Numbered from the stretch's first letter, positions 7,744 through 15,826 are shown. The stretch is 16,182 bases of DNA from Alphaproteobacteria bacterium (GCA_027489415.1 JAIXZU010000001.1:1-16182), one strand, 5' to 3'. Made by a program: numbers and translations. The notes: a model not told the origin generated them from the letters alone.

Positions 7744-8340
7744 TTACTGGTAAACCACCCGAATGGTCGCGGGCGTACCACCCGCCACGGCGGACGAATA
7801 AACAGCGGTCTCAATCGTGGCATTACCTACAAGGCGCCCACCAAGGAGGATCTGATTGCTCGGCAGCACCGCATAGCTCAGCGGCGTGGTGCCAAGGCCC
7901 GCACAGCTGTAGGGGGAACCAACCCCGAACGCCGTACCGGTGTTCATCTGCAGTTCAAGCTGGTCAACCGTAATCGTGGTGTTGGAAACCGTCTCCGCCA
8001 TCACCGCGCTGGAGGTGCAGCTGATGTTCACGGAGCTATTGATATCCCCGGTGAAGTCCACACTACCCGGCGTACCGGTGGTGTTCGTCGGTTCAAACAC
8101 GCTGGTGTTGGCAGTCAGGGCACCGTTGGTTCCCATCGTCACCGTATCGGCACTGGAAGGCGTACCATAGAAGTTGATGTAATCCGTACCGGCCGGTGTG
8201 AAAGTCATGTTCACGTCGTTGGCAAAGGCCAGTCCCACCCGCATACGGGCGGCAACCTGAAGCTGTTGTTCAATAGCCCACACGGAACCCACCACCGTAG
8301 CAGCACCAAGTAACGACAGAGCGAGTACATTACGCTTCAT
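7744..8340 (-). CDS. Secreted DUF4402-like protein B, putative fimbrial subunit
   Basis: 198-aa exported protein. The signal peptide MKRNVLALSLLGAATVVGSVWA is followed by I23. The mature part is Thr/Asn/Gly/Val-rich and predicted all-beta, with two cysteines, C108 (NISC) and C146 (SCAGL). It ends TIRVVYQ, an alternating-hydrophobic strand with a penultimate Tyr as in classical chaperone-usher pilins. It shares an ordered set of motifs with protein A: TNG-x-(L/I)-T, GTPG, ISC, CAGL, GG-x-L and (I/F)RV(V/I)-x-Q, so the two are paralogs and probably subunits of the same structure. The start ATG at 8340 has only a weak AAGAAAGA purine run upstream. A 5-bp hairpin lies 22-34 bases before the ATG, and a candidate promoter lies about 75-100 bases upstream. 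A private terminator follows, as expected for an abundant subunit made in excess of its chaperone. The subunit role is inferred; no experiment on this family is claimed. Confidence 0.75.
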   Translation of the reverse strand: MKRNVLALSLLGAATVVGSVWAIEQQLQVAARMRVGLAFANDVNMTFTPAGTDYINFYGTPSSADTVTMGTNGALTANTSVFEPTNTTGTPGSVDFTGDINSSVNISCTSSAVMAETVSNTTITVDQLELQMNTGTAFGVGSPYSCAGLGTTPLSYAVLPSNQILLGGRLVGNATIETAVYSSAVAGGTPATIRVVYQ

Positions 8341-8361
8341 GAAGAGTCTTTCTTATTATGA

Positions 8362-8374
8362 CAGCATCCTGCTG
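8362..8374. repeat. Short hairpin in the 5' leader of gene B
   Basis: CAGCA-TCC-TGCTG is a perfect 5-bp stem with a 3-base loop, ending 22 bases before the gene B start codon and just upstream of its weak purine-rich ribosome site. It could affect translation or mRNA stability. This is an inference from position only. Confidence 0.3.
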
Positions 8375-8389
8375 CCTTATTATTTTATG

Positions 8390-8421
8390 TCCTACGTAAT
8401 ATCATGCGACTATCCTACTTA
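8390..8421. promoter_or_regulatory. Direct repeat TCCTAC(G/T)TA, possible operator
   Basis: TCCTACGTA at 8390-8398 and TCCTACTTA at 8413-8421 are near-identical and 23 bases apart start to start, about two helical turns. The second overlaps the candidate -10 of gene B; the first lies in the early transcribed region. TACGTA-type half sites are used by LuxR/FixJ-type response regulators in alphaproteobacteria, so control by such a protein is possible. That link is speculative. Confidence 0.25.
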
Positions 8422-8440
8422 GGTAGCCCCTCCCCAACAA
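8412..8440 (-). promoter_or_regulatory. Candidate sigma-70-like promoter of gene B
   Basis: On the - strand TTGTTG (8440-8435) is followed after exactly 17 bases by TAGGAT (8417-8412). These match the -35 consensus poorly after TTG and the -10 at four of six bases. A start near 8405 would give a leader of about 65 bases before the gene B ATG. The -10 box overlaps one copy of a TCCTAC(T/G)TA direct repeat. This is the only reasonable promoter pair I found in the 155-base gap between tamB and gene B. Confidence 0.35.
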
Positions 8441-8495
8441 TAAACGAAACGAAGTGTCTAAATTAACACAACTTCAAAAACCCACGTTACAAAGC

Positions 8496-11400
8496 CTAAT
8501 AATCCCGCCGCCATTCCAGCCCGAAACTCTGGCCGCCAGCGCCGTCCACGGTCGTATGGCCGGTTACATTCGGCAGAAGCTCCAGTTCGGTTTTCACTTT
8601 CCGGTCTTCCGGCTCGGCTCCCTGCTCAAGGCTCAAATATATGTCATCAGTCAGATATTTCCCCGTCGTCACCGTCACACCACCCCCTTCGTCACCACTC
8701 CCCACTTCAAGCGTATCCACCCCCAACGTGTCACGCGCCTTATCAAGTAGTCCGGGCTCGCCGGAATCCAGCCCCGCCAGCACCCGGGTCGCCTGCGCCA
8801 GCTTCAGTGCCTGGAACGCCGAAATATTCTCCAATGTCCGCCCGAACAACAGCATCGCAAGCAACTCGTCCTGCGGCAGGCTCGGTTCACTGCGCAGGTC
8901 AATCGAAGGCTTCAGCGCACTGCCCCCCACATGCAGGGTAATCTCGGTGCCCTGCACACGGCTCACGGCATTCACATCAAGGTAAGGCGAAGGCGGCACC
9001 GCCCCCTCAAACCGCACACTGGTATTTTGCAGCTGCAACGTCCTGTCCAGCAGCGTGAACTGCCCGCGCAGCGCCTTCAAACTACCATTTAACAGCGGCG
9101 CATCCGTCGTCCCCCGCACACTAATTGCCCCACCAAACTCCGCATCCAACCCCCGCCCGCGCACGTAAATTTCCCGCGGCGCCTCAAGCTCCACCTGCAG
9201 TCGGGCAGTCGTCATCGGCGCCTGCTCCGCACGCTCATTCGCCCGCACCCGTATCGTCTCCACTTGGGGAATATCCGCAGCCCCGCTCGCTCCCGGCACC
9301 TGCACCGTCAGCGGCCCCACCAGCAAGCGCCCGCTCACGGTGTGCAGCGGCAAAGTGCCGTTCAAGGCAATGTTGCCATCCACCGTTCCCAGCACCGGCC
9401 CGCCACAGAAAATCCGCAACCGCTGTACCATCACCTCAGCCGCCAACGCCATGTTCCCACTCAGTCCCACGCGCCCGCGGCCATTCAATTCTCCACCGGT
9501 ATCATCCCGCGCCGCAAGCCGCTCCAGCACAATCTGGTCACGGTTGCCAATCAGGTCGGCCTCCACATTCCGCAAACACACTCCGGTGGTGCTATGGGAA
9601 TACTCCCCGTTCCGCAACGTCACCTTACCGCCCACGTCCGGCGCCCCCAACCGCCCCCCAAGCGATAAGTCTCCCTGTAATTGTCCCGCCACCTGCTGCC
9701 TGCTCGCCCACAGCAGCGGGTTCAATCGGGAAAGGTCCATATTCACATCCACCCGCCCACGCAGCGCACTCTCCGCATCAATCCCCAGCCGGAAGGGCAC
9801 CAGCCCCAGCCCGCCCGCCACACGGATATCCACTTTCCCACGCAGCGCATCGGCCTGAATCTCCCCCGTGACCGCCAACTGGTTCTGCCGCCAGTTGCCC
9901 TGCAGGCTCACGTCCAGCGGCCGCTCGCCCATCTCGCCACGCAACGTGCCGTTAGCCACCACCACCGGCGCGCTACTCAGCCCACTCATTTTAAGCTGCA
10001 TCCCCAGCCGCCCGCTCACCGTGTCATCGCCCGTCAAACGGGCAACCTCAATTCCCTGCGCCACCAGCGTCGCACTCACCCGCTCCTGTGCCACCGTGCC
10101 CTGCACCAGTACCGTTCCCCCCGCAACCTCCAGCATCAAAGGGGAAACCACCCCCCGCACGCCATCCCACTCCAGCCGCGCCGGCTGCCGTAACTCAATC
10201 TCCTGCCCCGCATAACGCACCGCCAGTGTGTCCAGCCGCACGTTCACCATTTGCACACCACTGCGCACGTCCAGCGCCCATCCCGCATTCATTTCACCCT
10301 GCGCATCCGCGCCCGCCAGCGCCGCAAGCGGGCGCAGGTCATCCACCCGCACCGCGCCACGCCCCACCGCCGTCAAACTCACCAAATCAACCGCTAAACT
10401 GCCCGAAACCGCCGTCCCCGGCCCCGTCACCATCATCCGTTCTGCACCCAACCTCGTAGGCGTCATCTCCAAACCACTCGCAAACCGGAACACCTGCCGC
10501 CCCTGCACCCAACTCCCGCTCACGTCACCCACAACCGTCAACGGCGAAACTCCCCCCGCCCCCGCCACCCGCACCTGCGCGCGCTCACCCGCCCGCACCA
10601 TGCCAAGGTTCACATCGCCTTCCCAGCGTCCATCATCAATCCCTTCGGTGCCGGAAACCCGGCCCACCAATGTTAACGGGTAAGCCCCCTTGCCCACGCC
10701 GCGCAACGTCCCGCCGCCGTCCAGCATCATCTCCAGCATGCGCCCGCCGTCCCGCGCCGCTACACGCCCATTCATCCGCCCCTGCACACCACTCAGGCTG
10801 TAAGTGTCATAGGAAACATCGGTGCGGGACGCCACCACACTCACCCCAACCCCTTCCTGACTCATCAAGCTGCCGCTCACCTCGGCCGCCGCATAAACCG
10901 CCCCCGTAATGTCCTCGCCCAACCACCCCTGCCACGCCCGCAACTGCGGCACCGCCACACGTATGCTCGCCCGCACATCCTGCCCGTCACGCTGGCCACG
11001 TCCCACCGCCTCCACACGGCTCTGCCCGAAGCTCGCATCAAACCGCGTTACCTCAAGCACATTATCCCGCAAACTCACCGCCATCGTTGCATCAATCCCG
11101 TCCGTGCGCGGCAACCGCATCATGCCGCCCAGCACACCCTGGGGCGCCTCTCGCAAAGCCATCTCCAGCGCCCCCGCATCCGCCGCCTCTACCAGCAGCG
11201 TGCCACTCACCTGCGTCACCGGCCCCTCCAGCGTTGCCACCGTCAGGGCGCGGGTCTGTCCAACACCTGTCATGCTCCCCTGCAACCGCTGCCGCGCTCC
11301 CGCCACCGCAGCCTCTATCAGCACATCCGGTAAACGAATCTCCCGCGGCACCCAGCGCAAGTACCCCACCACATCCACCGGCGCCTGTTCGTCACCTTGC

Positions 11401-11759
11401 GCAGGCTGGTCTAGAAGCTCCGGCAACCGCACCACCTGCACACGCCCAATCTCCAGCATCTCAAACGGCGCCTGCCCACGCAGTAACGCCAGCGGCCGCC
11501 ACAGGAGGCGGATATCTTGCAGCCGCAACCAAGCCCCGCCCGCATCCGCCACCTGCAAATATCCCAAACGCGCATCACGCCACGGCCGTCCCTCCAACCG
11601 CCCAAGCTCCACCGGCATCGCAAGCTGGCCCGTCATCGCATTCACGCGTGCCATCAACACATTTCGGCCCTGCTGGGTCGCCAGCAACCACGCGCCCAAA
11701 GCGGTCGCTGCCACCAGCACCAGCAGCACACTCAACAGCAACCACTTTAATACTCTCAT
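8496..11759 (-). CDS. tamB: Translocation and assembly module subunit TamB
   Basis: 1087-aa inner-membrane-anchored periplasmic protein of the TamB/DUF490 family, somewhat shorter than E. coli TamB (1259 aa). One N-terminal membrane helix (about residues 5-27, KWLLLSVLLVLVAATALGAW) is followed by a very long run of beta-repeat segments rich in Val, Gly and Arg, the fold now known as a lipid-transfer groove. The C-terminal DUF490 region is clear: RGQFTLLDRTLQLQN, the DLRSEPSLPQDELLAMLLFGR segment (shown in parts: PQDELLAMLLFGR), then VTVTTGKYLTDDIYLSLEQG and the ending FGLEWRRDY. With TamA in the outer membrane it forms the TAM complex, which aids insertion of autotransporters and ushers and moves phospholipid outward. 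The ATG shares one base with the tamA stop (TGATG), so the pair is translationally coupled. None of the 14 Leu codons in the first 60 is CTC, the reverse of cydB. Confidence 0.92.
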   Translation of the reverse strand: MRVLKWLLLSVLLVLVAATALGAWLLATQQGRNVLMARVNAMTGQLAMPVELGRLEGRPWRDARLGYLQVADAGGAWLRLQDIRLLWRPLALLRGQAPFEMLEIGRVQVVRLPELLDQPAQGDEQAPVDVVGYLRWVPREIRLPDVLIEAAVAGARQRLQGSMTGVGQTRALTVATLEGPVTQVSGTLLVEAADAGALEMALREAPQGVLGGMMRLPRTDGIDATMAVSLRDNVLEVTRFDASFGQSRVEAVGRGQRDGQDVRASIRVAVPQLRAWQGWLGEDITGAVYAAAEVSGSLMSQEGVGVSVVASRTDVSYDTYSLSGVQGRMNGRVAARDGGRMLEMMLDGGGTLRGVGKGAYPLTLVGRVSGTEGIDDGRWEGDVNLGMVRAGERAQVRVAGAGGVSPLTVVGDVSGSWVQGRQVFRFASGLEMTPTRLGAERMMVTGPGTAVSGSLAVDLVSLTAVGRGAVRVDDLRPLAALAGADAQGEMNAGWALDVRSGVQMVNVRLDTLAVRYAGQEIELRQPARLEWDGVRGVVSPLMLEVAGGTVLVQGTVAQERVSATLVAQGIEVARLTGDDTVSGRLGMQLKMSGLSSAPVVVANGTLRGEMGERPLDVSLQGNWRQNQLAVTGEIQADALRGKVDIRVAGGLGLVPFRLGIDAESALRGRVDVNMDLSRLNPLLWASRQQVAGQLQGDLSLGGRLGAPDVGGKVTLRNGEYSHSTTGVCLRNVEADLIGNRDQIVLERLAARDDTGGELNGRGRVGLSGNMALAAEVMVQRLRIFCGGPVLGTVDGNIALNGTLPLHTVSGRLLVGPLTVQVPGASGAADIPQVETIRVRANERAEQAPMTTARLQVELEAPREIYVRGRGLDAEFGGAISVRGTTDAPLLNGSLKALRGQFTLLDRTLQLQNTSVRFEGAVPPSPYLDVNAVSRVQGTEITLHVGGSALKPSIDLRSEPSLPQDELLAMLLFGRTLENISAFQALKLAQATRVLAGLDSGEPGLLDKARDTLGVDTLEVGSGDEGGGVTVTTGKYLTDDIYLSLEQGAEPEDRKVKTELELLPNVTGHTTVDGAGGQSFGLEWRRDY

Positions 11760-13561
11760 CAGAAGGACTGTCCTATGCTCACATACACCGCATACCCCCG
11801 CGCCCCCACATCCTTGCCGTCCAGCGGCACCGCAATATCAGCCCTTATCGGCCCAATCGCCGTAAAGTACCTCACTCCCACCCCCGCACTGCTGTACAGC
11901 CGCGCATCACTCTCCGGCATGGTGCCGTCAAACGCGTTACCACTGTCCATGAACACCACGCCGCCAAACTCCTCCGTAAACCGCAGCCGCGCCTCGGCAC
12001 TCGCCGCCACAAAGCTGCTGCCTCCCACCACTTCACCGGCTTTACGCGGCCCCAGCGTCTGGTAGCCATACCCGCGCACACTGCCGCCACCTCCGGCATA
12101 ATAGCGGATATCCGCCGGCACATCCTGTCCCTCGGCCCCGAAAATACTCCCCCCCGCCGCGCGCAACGCCAGCGTCGGGCTCAGCGGCAAACTGCGGCCG
12201 GTCAGGTAGGTCTGTACACTGCCTTGGGTTTTCACAAACTGCCCCCCATCACCAAACGTCTCCGTGTACGGCGTCACACTCAAATTCGCCAACCAGCCGC
12301 GCTTCGGGTCAAGCACGTTGCGGCGGCTGTCATATTCAATAAACCCGGGGAAACTCAGCAGCCCGTACTCACTGTTCCCCGCCAATACATCTTCCGTCTG
12401 GGTCAAATTAAACCCCACTCCCAGCCCCGCGCGCCAGAACCGCGCAAGCCTCCGCTCCACACTCGCCCCCACCTTGAAGGTATCCGCCACATACGCATCA
12501 CGCTCCTCATGGCCCAGCCCGCCGGTCAATACCAACGTTTGCGTGTCGGCCCCAAAATCCGGCAACCGCAGGCTTGTCTCAAGCCCCTGCTCTTCCTGCC
12601 CGAGGTTAAGGTCCGCCGTAAGCTTCTCGCCTCCGCCCCACAGGTTGCGGTGCTCCCACCCACTGCTCAGCACCACGCCTTCATCGCTGGAAAAACTCCC
12701 CCCCGCGCGCAGCGTCCGCGCCGCCCGCTCTTTGACGGTAATCGCCATCGGCACTTCCCCATTGCTGTCCGGCACCGCGGTGTGGGAAATACTCACCGAG
12801 GAAAACAACTGGTTTTCAATCAACTTGCTCCGCGTCTCTTCAACCAACCTCTCACGGTAGCACTGCCCCTCGCGCCACGTCACGTCACGCATCGCCACGT
12901 CCTTGCGCACACGCACGGTGCCACTCACTGTCGTCGGCCCGAAATTCGCCACCGCCCCATGCCGCACGCGTAACACCACCTCGCCCACGCGCCTTCCTTC
13001 CTGCAACTTCACCAGCGGGCTCACCTCCAGCTTCAGCAAACACGCGCGCCGCCCCACTGTTTCCAGTAGCGCCTTGGCATCATCCAGAATCACCTGTGCC
13101 TGAATCGGCTCTCCCACCTTGGTCTGGAACACCGTGACACTCACATCCTTAAGCGGCACGCCCTCCCACACCACATTCACCGCCCCCACGCGGTAACGCG
13201 GCCCGGGCCGGATGTCATACCGCAGCACCGCCGTCTCCCCCTCTTCCAAACGCGGCAGAATCACCCCGTCATAGTATCCCTGAGCCTCCAGTGCCAGCCG
13301 CACACGCTCACCGCGCACCGACAGCTCCTGTTCAAGGTCAATCTGGGTCAGAATGTCACGGCTAGTGTCAGGCTTATCCAACTTCAGCTCTCGCAACCAC
13401 GCCTCCAGCTCCGGCTCCACGCCTTTAAGCTCTACCGCATAATCAATCCCGCTATCGCCAAACGGCCAATACCACGCCGCCTGCACATTTCCCACACCGG
13501 CCACACTGCAAATCCCCACCAAAAGGGCCGAAAATGTCCAACAAACGCCGGTTTTTTTCAT
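11759..13561 (-). CDS. tamA: Autotransporter assembly outer-membrane protein TamA (Omp85 family)
   Basis: 600-aa Omp85-family protein (E. coli TamA is 577 aa). The signal peptide MKKTGVCWTFSALLVGICSV ends near NVQA|A (residue 28). POTRA-like domains occupy about 40-265 (YAVELKGVEPELEAWL, LEAQGYYDGVI, VGEPIQAQVILDDAKALLE). A 16-strand barrel follows, with the family's loop-6 motif VRGY at about 495-498 and GPIRADIAVPL near the end. The last residue is Phe (VSIGQSF), the usual signal recognised by BAM. It works with TamB, encoded immediately downstream. The start at 13561 is chosen because it gives a canonical signal peptide; an in-frame ATG at 13651 would place 30 hydrophilic residues before it. 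Neither start has a good ribosome site. It diverges from acsA across a 225-base gap. Confidence 0.92.
   Translation of the reverse strand: MKKTGVCWTFSALLVGICSVAGVGNVQAAWYWPFGDSGIDYAVELKGVEPELEAWLRELKLDKPDTSRDILTQIDLEQELSVRGERVRLALEAQGYYDGVILPRLEEGETAVLRYDIRPGPRYRVGAVNVVWEGVPLKDVSVTVFQTKVGEPIQAQVILDDAKALLETVGRRACLLKLEVSPLVKLQEGRRVGEVVLRVRHGAVANFGPTTVSGTVRVRKDVAMRDVTWREGQCYRERLVEETRSKLIENQLFSSVSISHTAVPDSNGEVPMAITVKERAARTLRAGGSFSSDEGVVLSSGWEHRNLWGGGEKLTADLNLGQEEQGLETSLRLPDFGADTQTLVLTGGLGHEERDAYVADTFKVGASVERRLARFWRAGLGVGFNLTQTEDVLAGNSEYGLLSFPGFIEYDSRRNVLDPKRGWLANLSVTPYTETFGDGGQFVKTQGSVQTYLTGRSLPLSPTLALRAAGGSIFGAEGQDVPADIRYYAGGGGSVRGYGYQTLGPRKAGEVVGGSSFVAASAEARLRFTEEFGGVVFMDSGNAFDGTMPESDARLYSSAGVGVRYFTAIGPIRADIAVPLDGKDVGARGYAVYVSIGQSF
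11764..11774. repeat. Palindrome at the tamA-tamB junction
   Basis: AGGAC-T-GTCCT is a perfect 5-base inverted repeat around one central base, within the last codons of tamA. Read on the - strand it includes AGGA about 12 bases before the tamB ATG, the only Shine-Dalgarno-like string there. It may be chance, or part of the coupling of tamB translation to tamA. Confidence 0.2.
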
Positions 13562-13704
13562 ACTGCTAGCGGAACACAAAACCCGCACGGAATAAAGCGT
13601 TTCCACCGCTTGCTCCCGCTTTCTCCCTGTATTGCAATGCACCAAAGCCATAATGACAAGCTAAATACATGATATGAAACACATAAATTACCAAAAATCG
13701 CTAT

Positions 13705-13720
13705 TGTCATACACCTGTCA
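13705..13720. promoter_or_regulatory. TGTCA-N6-TGTCA direct repeat between tamA and acsA
   Basis: TGTCA at 13705-13709 is repeated at 13716-13720, 11 bases apart, about one helical turn. It lies in the divergent gap, 66-81 bases before the acsA start codon and about 145 bases before the tamA start. The spacing fits a regulator binding one face of the helix. I could not match it to a known site, and I found no convincing -35/-10 pair for either gene. Confidence 0.25.
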
Positions 13721-13741
13721 GGCTCATTTCGGGGTGTATTT

Positions 13742-13753
13742 TGCGCTGGCGCA
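13742..13753. promoter_or_regulatory. GC-rich inverted repeat in the acsA leader
   Basis: TGCGC-TG-GCGCA is a perfect 5-base inverted repeat with a 2-base centre, 33-44 bases before the acsA ATG. It could be a small operator or a leader hairpin. No regulator can be named from the sequence. Confidence 0.25.
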
Positions 13754-13786
13754 GCATAAATTAAGTGCCCAGGAAAGCACCCCACC

Positions 13787-15733
13787 ATGTCAGACTCCAA
13801 AACCCTCTATCCCATCCCCGCCCCGCTGGCCCAAAGCGCCCACGTGAAGCAGGACGAATACCAGTACCTCCACGCAGAATCGCTCGCCAACAACCACGCC
13901 TTCTGGGCGCAGGCGGCGCAGGAACACATCCTCTGGCACAAACCCTGGCACACTGTCAGCAGCTCCGACTACTCCATTCCCCGCGTCTCCTGGTTCGAAG
14001 GCGCCGAACTCAACGTCTCCGTGAACTGCCTGGATAGGCACCTCCCCGAACGCGCCAACAAACCCGCCATCATCTGGGAACCGGACGAACCGTCCCACCC
14101 CACCCGCACCCTCACCTATTCAGAACTCCTCACCGAAGTCTCCAAAACCGCGAACGCCCTCAAGTCACTGGGCGTGGTGAAGGGGGACCGCGTCGCCATT
14201 TATATGCCGATGGTCCCCGAAGCCGCCATCGCCATGCTCGCTGTCGCCCGCATCGGCGCCATCCATAACGTCGTCTTCGCAGGCTTCAGTGCGGAATCCC
14301 TGCGCGAACGCATCGCCAGCTCCGAAGCCAAAGTCGTCATCACCGCCAACGAAGGCCGCCGCGGGGGCAAAACCATTCCGCTCAAGGCCCTCACCGACGA
14401 CGCCGTCAGCAACACTCCGTCCGTGGAGCACGTCATCGTCCTGCATGTGACGGACGCCCCCGTCCCGATGCAAACAGGAAGGGACCTCTGGTGGCACGAC
14501 CTCGTCCCGAATCAACCGGACATCTGCCCCCCTACCTTTGTCGAAGCCACCGACCCCCTCTTCATCCTCTACACCTCCGGCTCCACCGGCAAACCGAAGG
14601 GCGTGGTCCACGGCTCCGGCGGCTACCTGCTCTATGCCACGCTCACGCATAAACTGACCTTCGACGTCCGCGAAAACGACATCTTCTGGTGCACGGCGGA
14701 CGTCGGCTGGATCACCGGCCACAGCTACGTTGTCTACGGCCCGCTTTCAAACGGCGCCACCACCGTCATGTTCGAAGGCGTACCCCAGTACCCCAGCTGG
14801 TCCCGCTTCTGGCAGGTGGTGGACAAACACAAAGTCACCCTCTTCTACACCGCCCCCACCGCCATCCGCGCCATCCAAGCGCAGGGGGACGATCACGTCC
14901 ACCAAACCTCTCGCAAAACCCTCCGTATCCTCGGCACGGTCGGCGAGCCCATCAATCCCGAAGCCTGGGACTGGTACTATCACACCGTCGGCGAAGCCCG
15001 CGCCCCGATTGTCGATACCTGGTGGCAAACCGAAACCGGCGGTTTCCTCATCACCCCCCTCCCCGGTGCCACACCGCTCAAACCGGGCTCGGCCACCCAT
15101 CCGTTCTTCGGTATCGAACCGGTGCTGCTGGATGAAAACGCCGTACCGCAAAAGGGCGAAGCCAAAGGCTACCTCGCCATCGCCCGCAGCTGGCCGGGCC
15201 AGATGCAAACCCTCTGGAACGACCACCCGCGCTTCCATGAAGCCTACTTCAAACGCTTCCCCGGCTATTACTTCAGCGGGGACGGCGCCACGCGGGACGC
15301 TGACGGCTACTACTGGATCACCGGCCGCGTGGACGACGTCATCAACGTCTCCGGCCACCGCATCGGCTCTGCGGAAGTCGAATCCGCCCTCGTGCTGCAC
15401 CCGAACGTCGCGGAAGCCGCCGTCGTCGGCATCCCGCACCCCATCAAGGGGGAAGGCATCTACGCCTTCGTCACACTCACGGTATCCACCACACCGTCGG
15501 AAGAACTCCGTGCCGAACTGGTCAAACTGGTGCGCGCGCAAATCGGGGCGCTAGCGTCACCGGACGCCATCCAATGGGCCCCCGCCCTCCCCAAAACCCG
15601 CTCGGGGAAAATCATGCGCCGCGTCCTCCGCAAAATCATTACGGACGACCTCGCAACGCTCGGGGACACCTCCACCCTCGCGGACCCCACCGTCGTCGAA
15701 TCCCTCCACAAAAACCGGATCATCCTCAAATAA
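13787..15733 (+). CDS. acsA: Acetyl-CoA synthetase (AMP-forming acetate-CoA ligase)
   Basis: 648-aa cytosolic enzyme converting acetate, ATP and CoA to acetyl-CoA, AMP and pyrophosphate through acetyl-AMP. Length matches the family (about 650). The N-terminal Acs cap is present (YPIPAPLAQSAHVKQDEY, then FWAQ and WHKPW). The ATP-binding P-loop YTSGSTGKPKG is at 262-272. WWQTETGG at 412-419 holds the acetate-pocket Trp. FSGDGATRDADGYYWITGRVDD carries the ribose-binding Asp and hinge (key parts: SGDGA, ITGRVDD). SGHRIGSAEVE belongs to the C-terminal domain. K608 in PKTRSGKIMRR is the catalytic Lys, the usual site of regulatory acetylation. The ATG at 13787 has AGGAAA at 13771-13776, ten bases upstream. 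It appears monocistronic: a bidirectional terminator follows about 65 bases after the stop. It supplies the TCA cycle and lipid synthesis from acetate; no direct link to the neighbouring envelope genes is evident. Confidence 0.98.
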   Translation: MSDSKTLYPIPAPLAQSAHVKQDEYQYLHAESLANNHAFWAQAAQEHILWHKPWHTVSSSDYSIPRVSWFEGAELNVSVNCLDRHLPERANKPAIIWEPDEPSHPTRTLTYSELLTEVSKTANALKSLGVVKGDRVAIYMPMVPEAAIAMLAVARIGAIHNVVFAGFSAESLRERIASSEAKVVITANEGRRGGKTIPLKALTDDAVSNTPSVEHVIVLHVTDAPVPMQTGRDLWWHDLVPNQPDICPPTFVEATDPLFILYTSGSTGKPKGVVHGSGGYLLYATLTHKLTFDVRENDIFWCTADVGWITGHSYVVYGPLSNGATTVMFEGVPQYPSWSRFWQVVDKHKVTLFYTAPTAIRAIQAQGDDHVHQTSRKTLRILGTVGEPINPEAWDWYYHTVGEARAPIVDTWWQTETGGFLITPLPGATPLKPGSATHPFFGIEPVLLDENAVPQKGEAKGYLAIARSWPGQMQTLWNDHPRFHEAYFKRFPGYYFSGDGATRDADGYYWITGRVDDVINVSGHRIGSAEVESALVLHPNVAEAAVVGIPHPIKGEGIYAFVTLTVSTTPSEELRAELVKLVRAQIGALASPDAIQWAPALPKTRSGKIMRRVLRKIITDDLATLGDTSTLADPTVVESLHKNRIILK

Positions 15734-15798
15734 GTCGGAACAGCTCTCTTTCACTCAAACATCACACTCTCGCTCCAACTCAACCGCTCACTCATCCG

Positions 15799-15824
15799 AA
15801 AAAGCCCGGTTTCCCGGGCTTTTT
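15799..15824. terminator. Bidirectional rho-independent terminator between acsA and the AsmA-like gene
   Basis: AAAAAGCCCGG (15799-15809) pairs perfectly with CCGGGCTTTTT (15814-15824) around a 4-base TTTC loop. The A and T runs flanking the GC core give a U-tract in both directions, so it can end acsA on + and the converging AsmA-like gene on -. The - gene stop (15827-15829) lies only two bases beyond the stem. Confidence 0.93.
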
Positions 15825-15826
15825 AG

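Noticed and set aside
8446..8475. Possible terminator after tamB (imperfect GAAG...CTTC pairing)
   Set aside because: The stem is short, bulged and AT-rich and is not followed by a clear T-run on the - strand.
11087..12973. A 628-codon open frame on the + strand opposite tamA and tamB
   Set aside because: Its product is a Pro/His/Ala/Arg-rich string with no domain, lying fully antisense to two well-recognised genes. It is a by-product of the strong codon bias.
13562..13651. Longer tamA starting at the ATG at 13651
   Set aside because: It would put 30 polar residues before a clean MKKTG signal peptide and has no ribosome site. The inner ATG is preferred.
14747..15541. A 264-codon - strand open frame opposite acsA, and similar ones at 4940-5638 (-) and 3649-4290 (-)
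   Set aside because: Gly/Asp/Val-rich low-complexity products with no family signature, entirely within acsA or the usher. They are frame shadows in GC-rich DNA.
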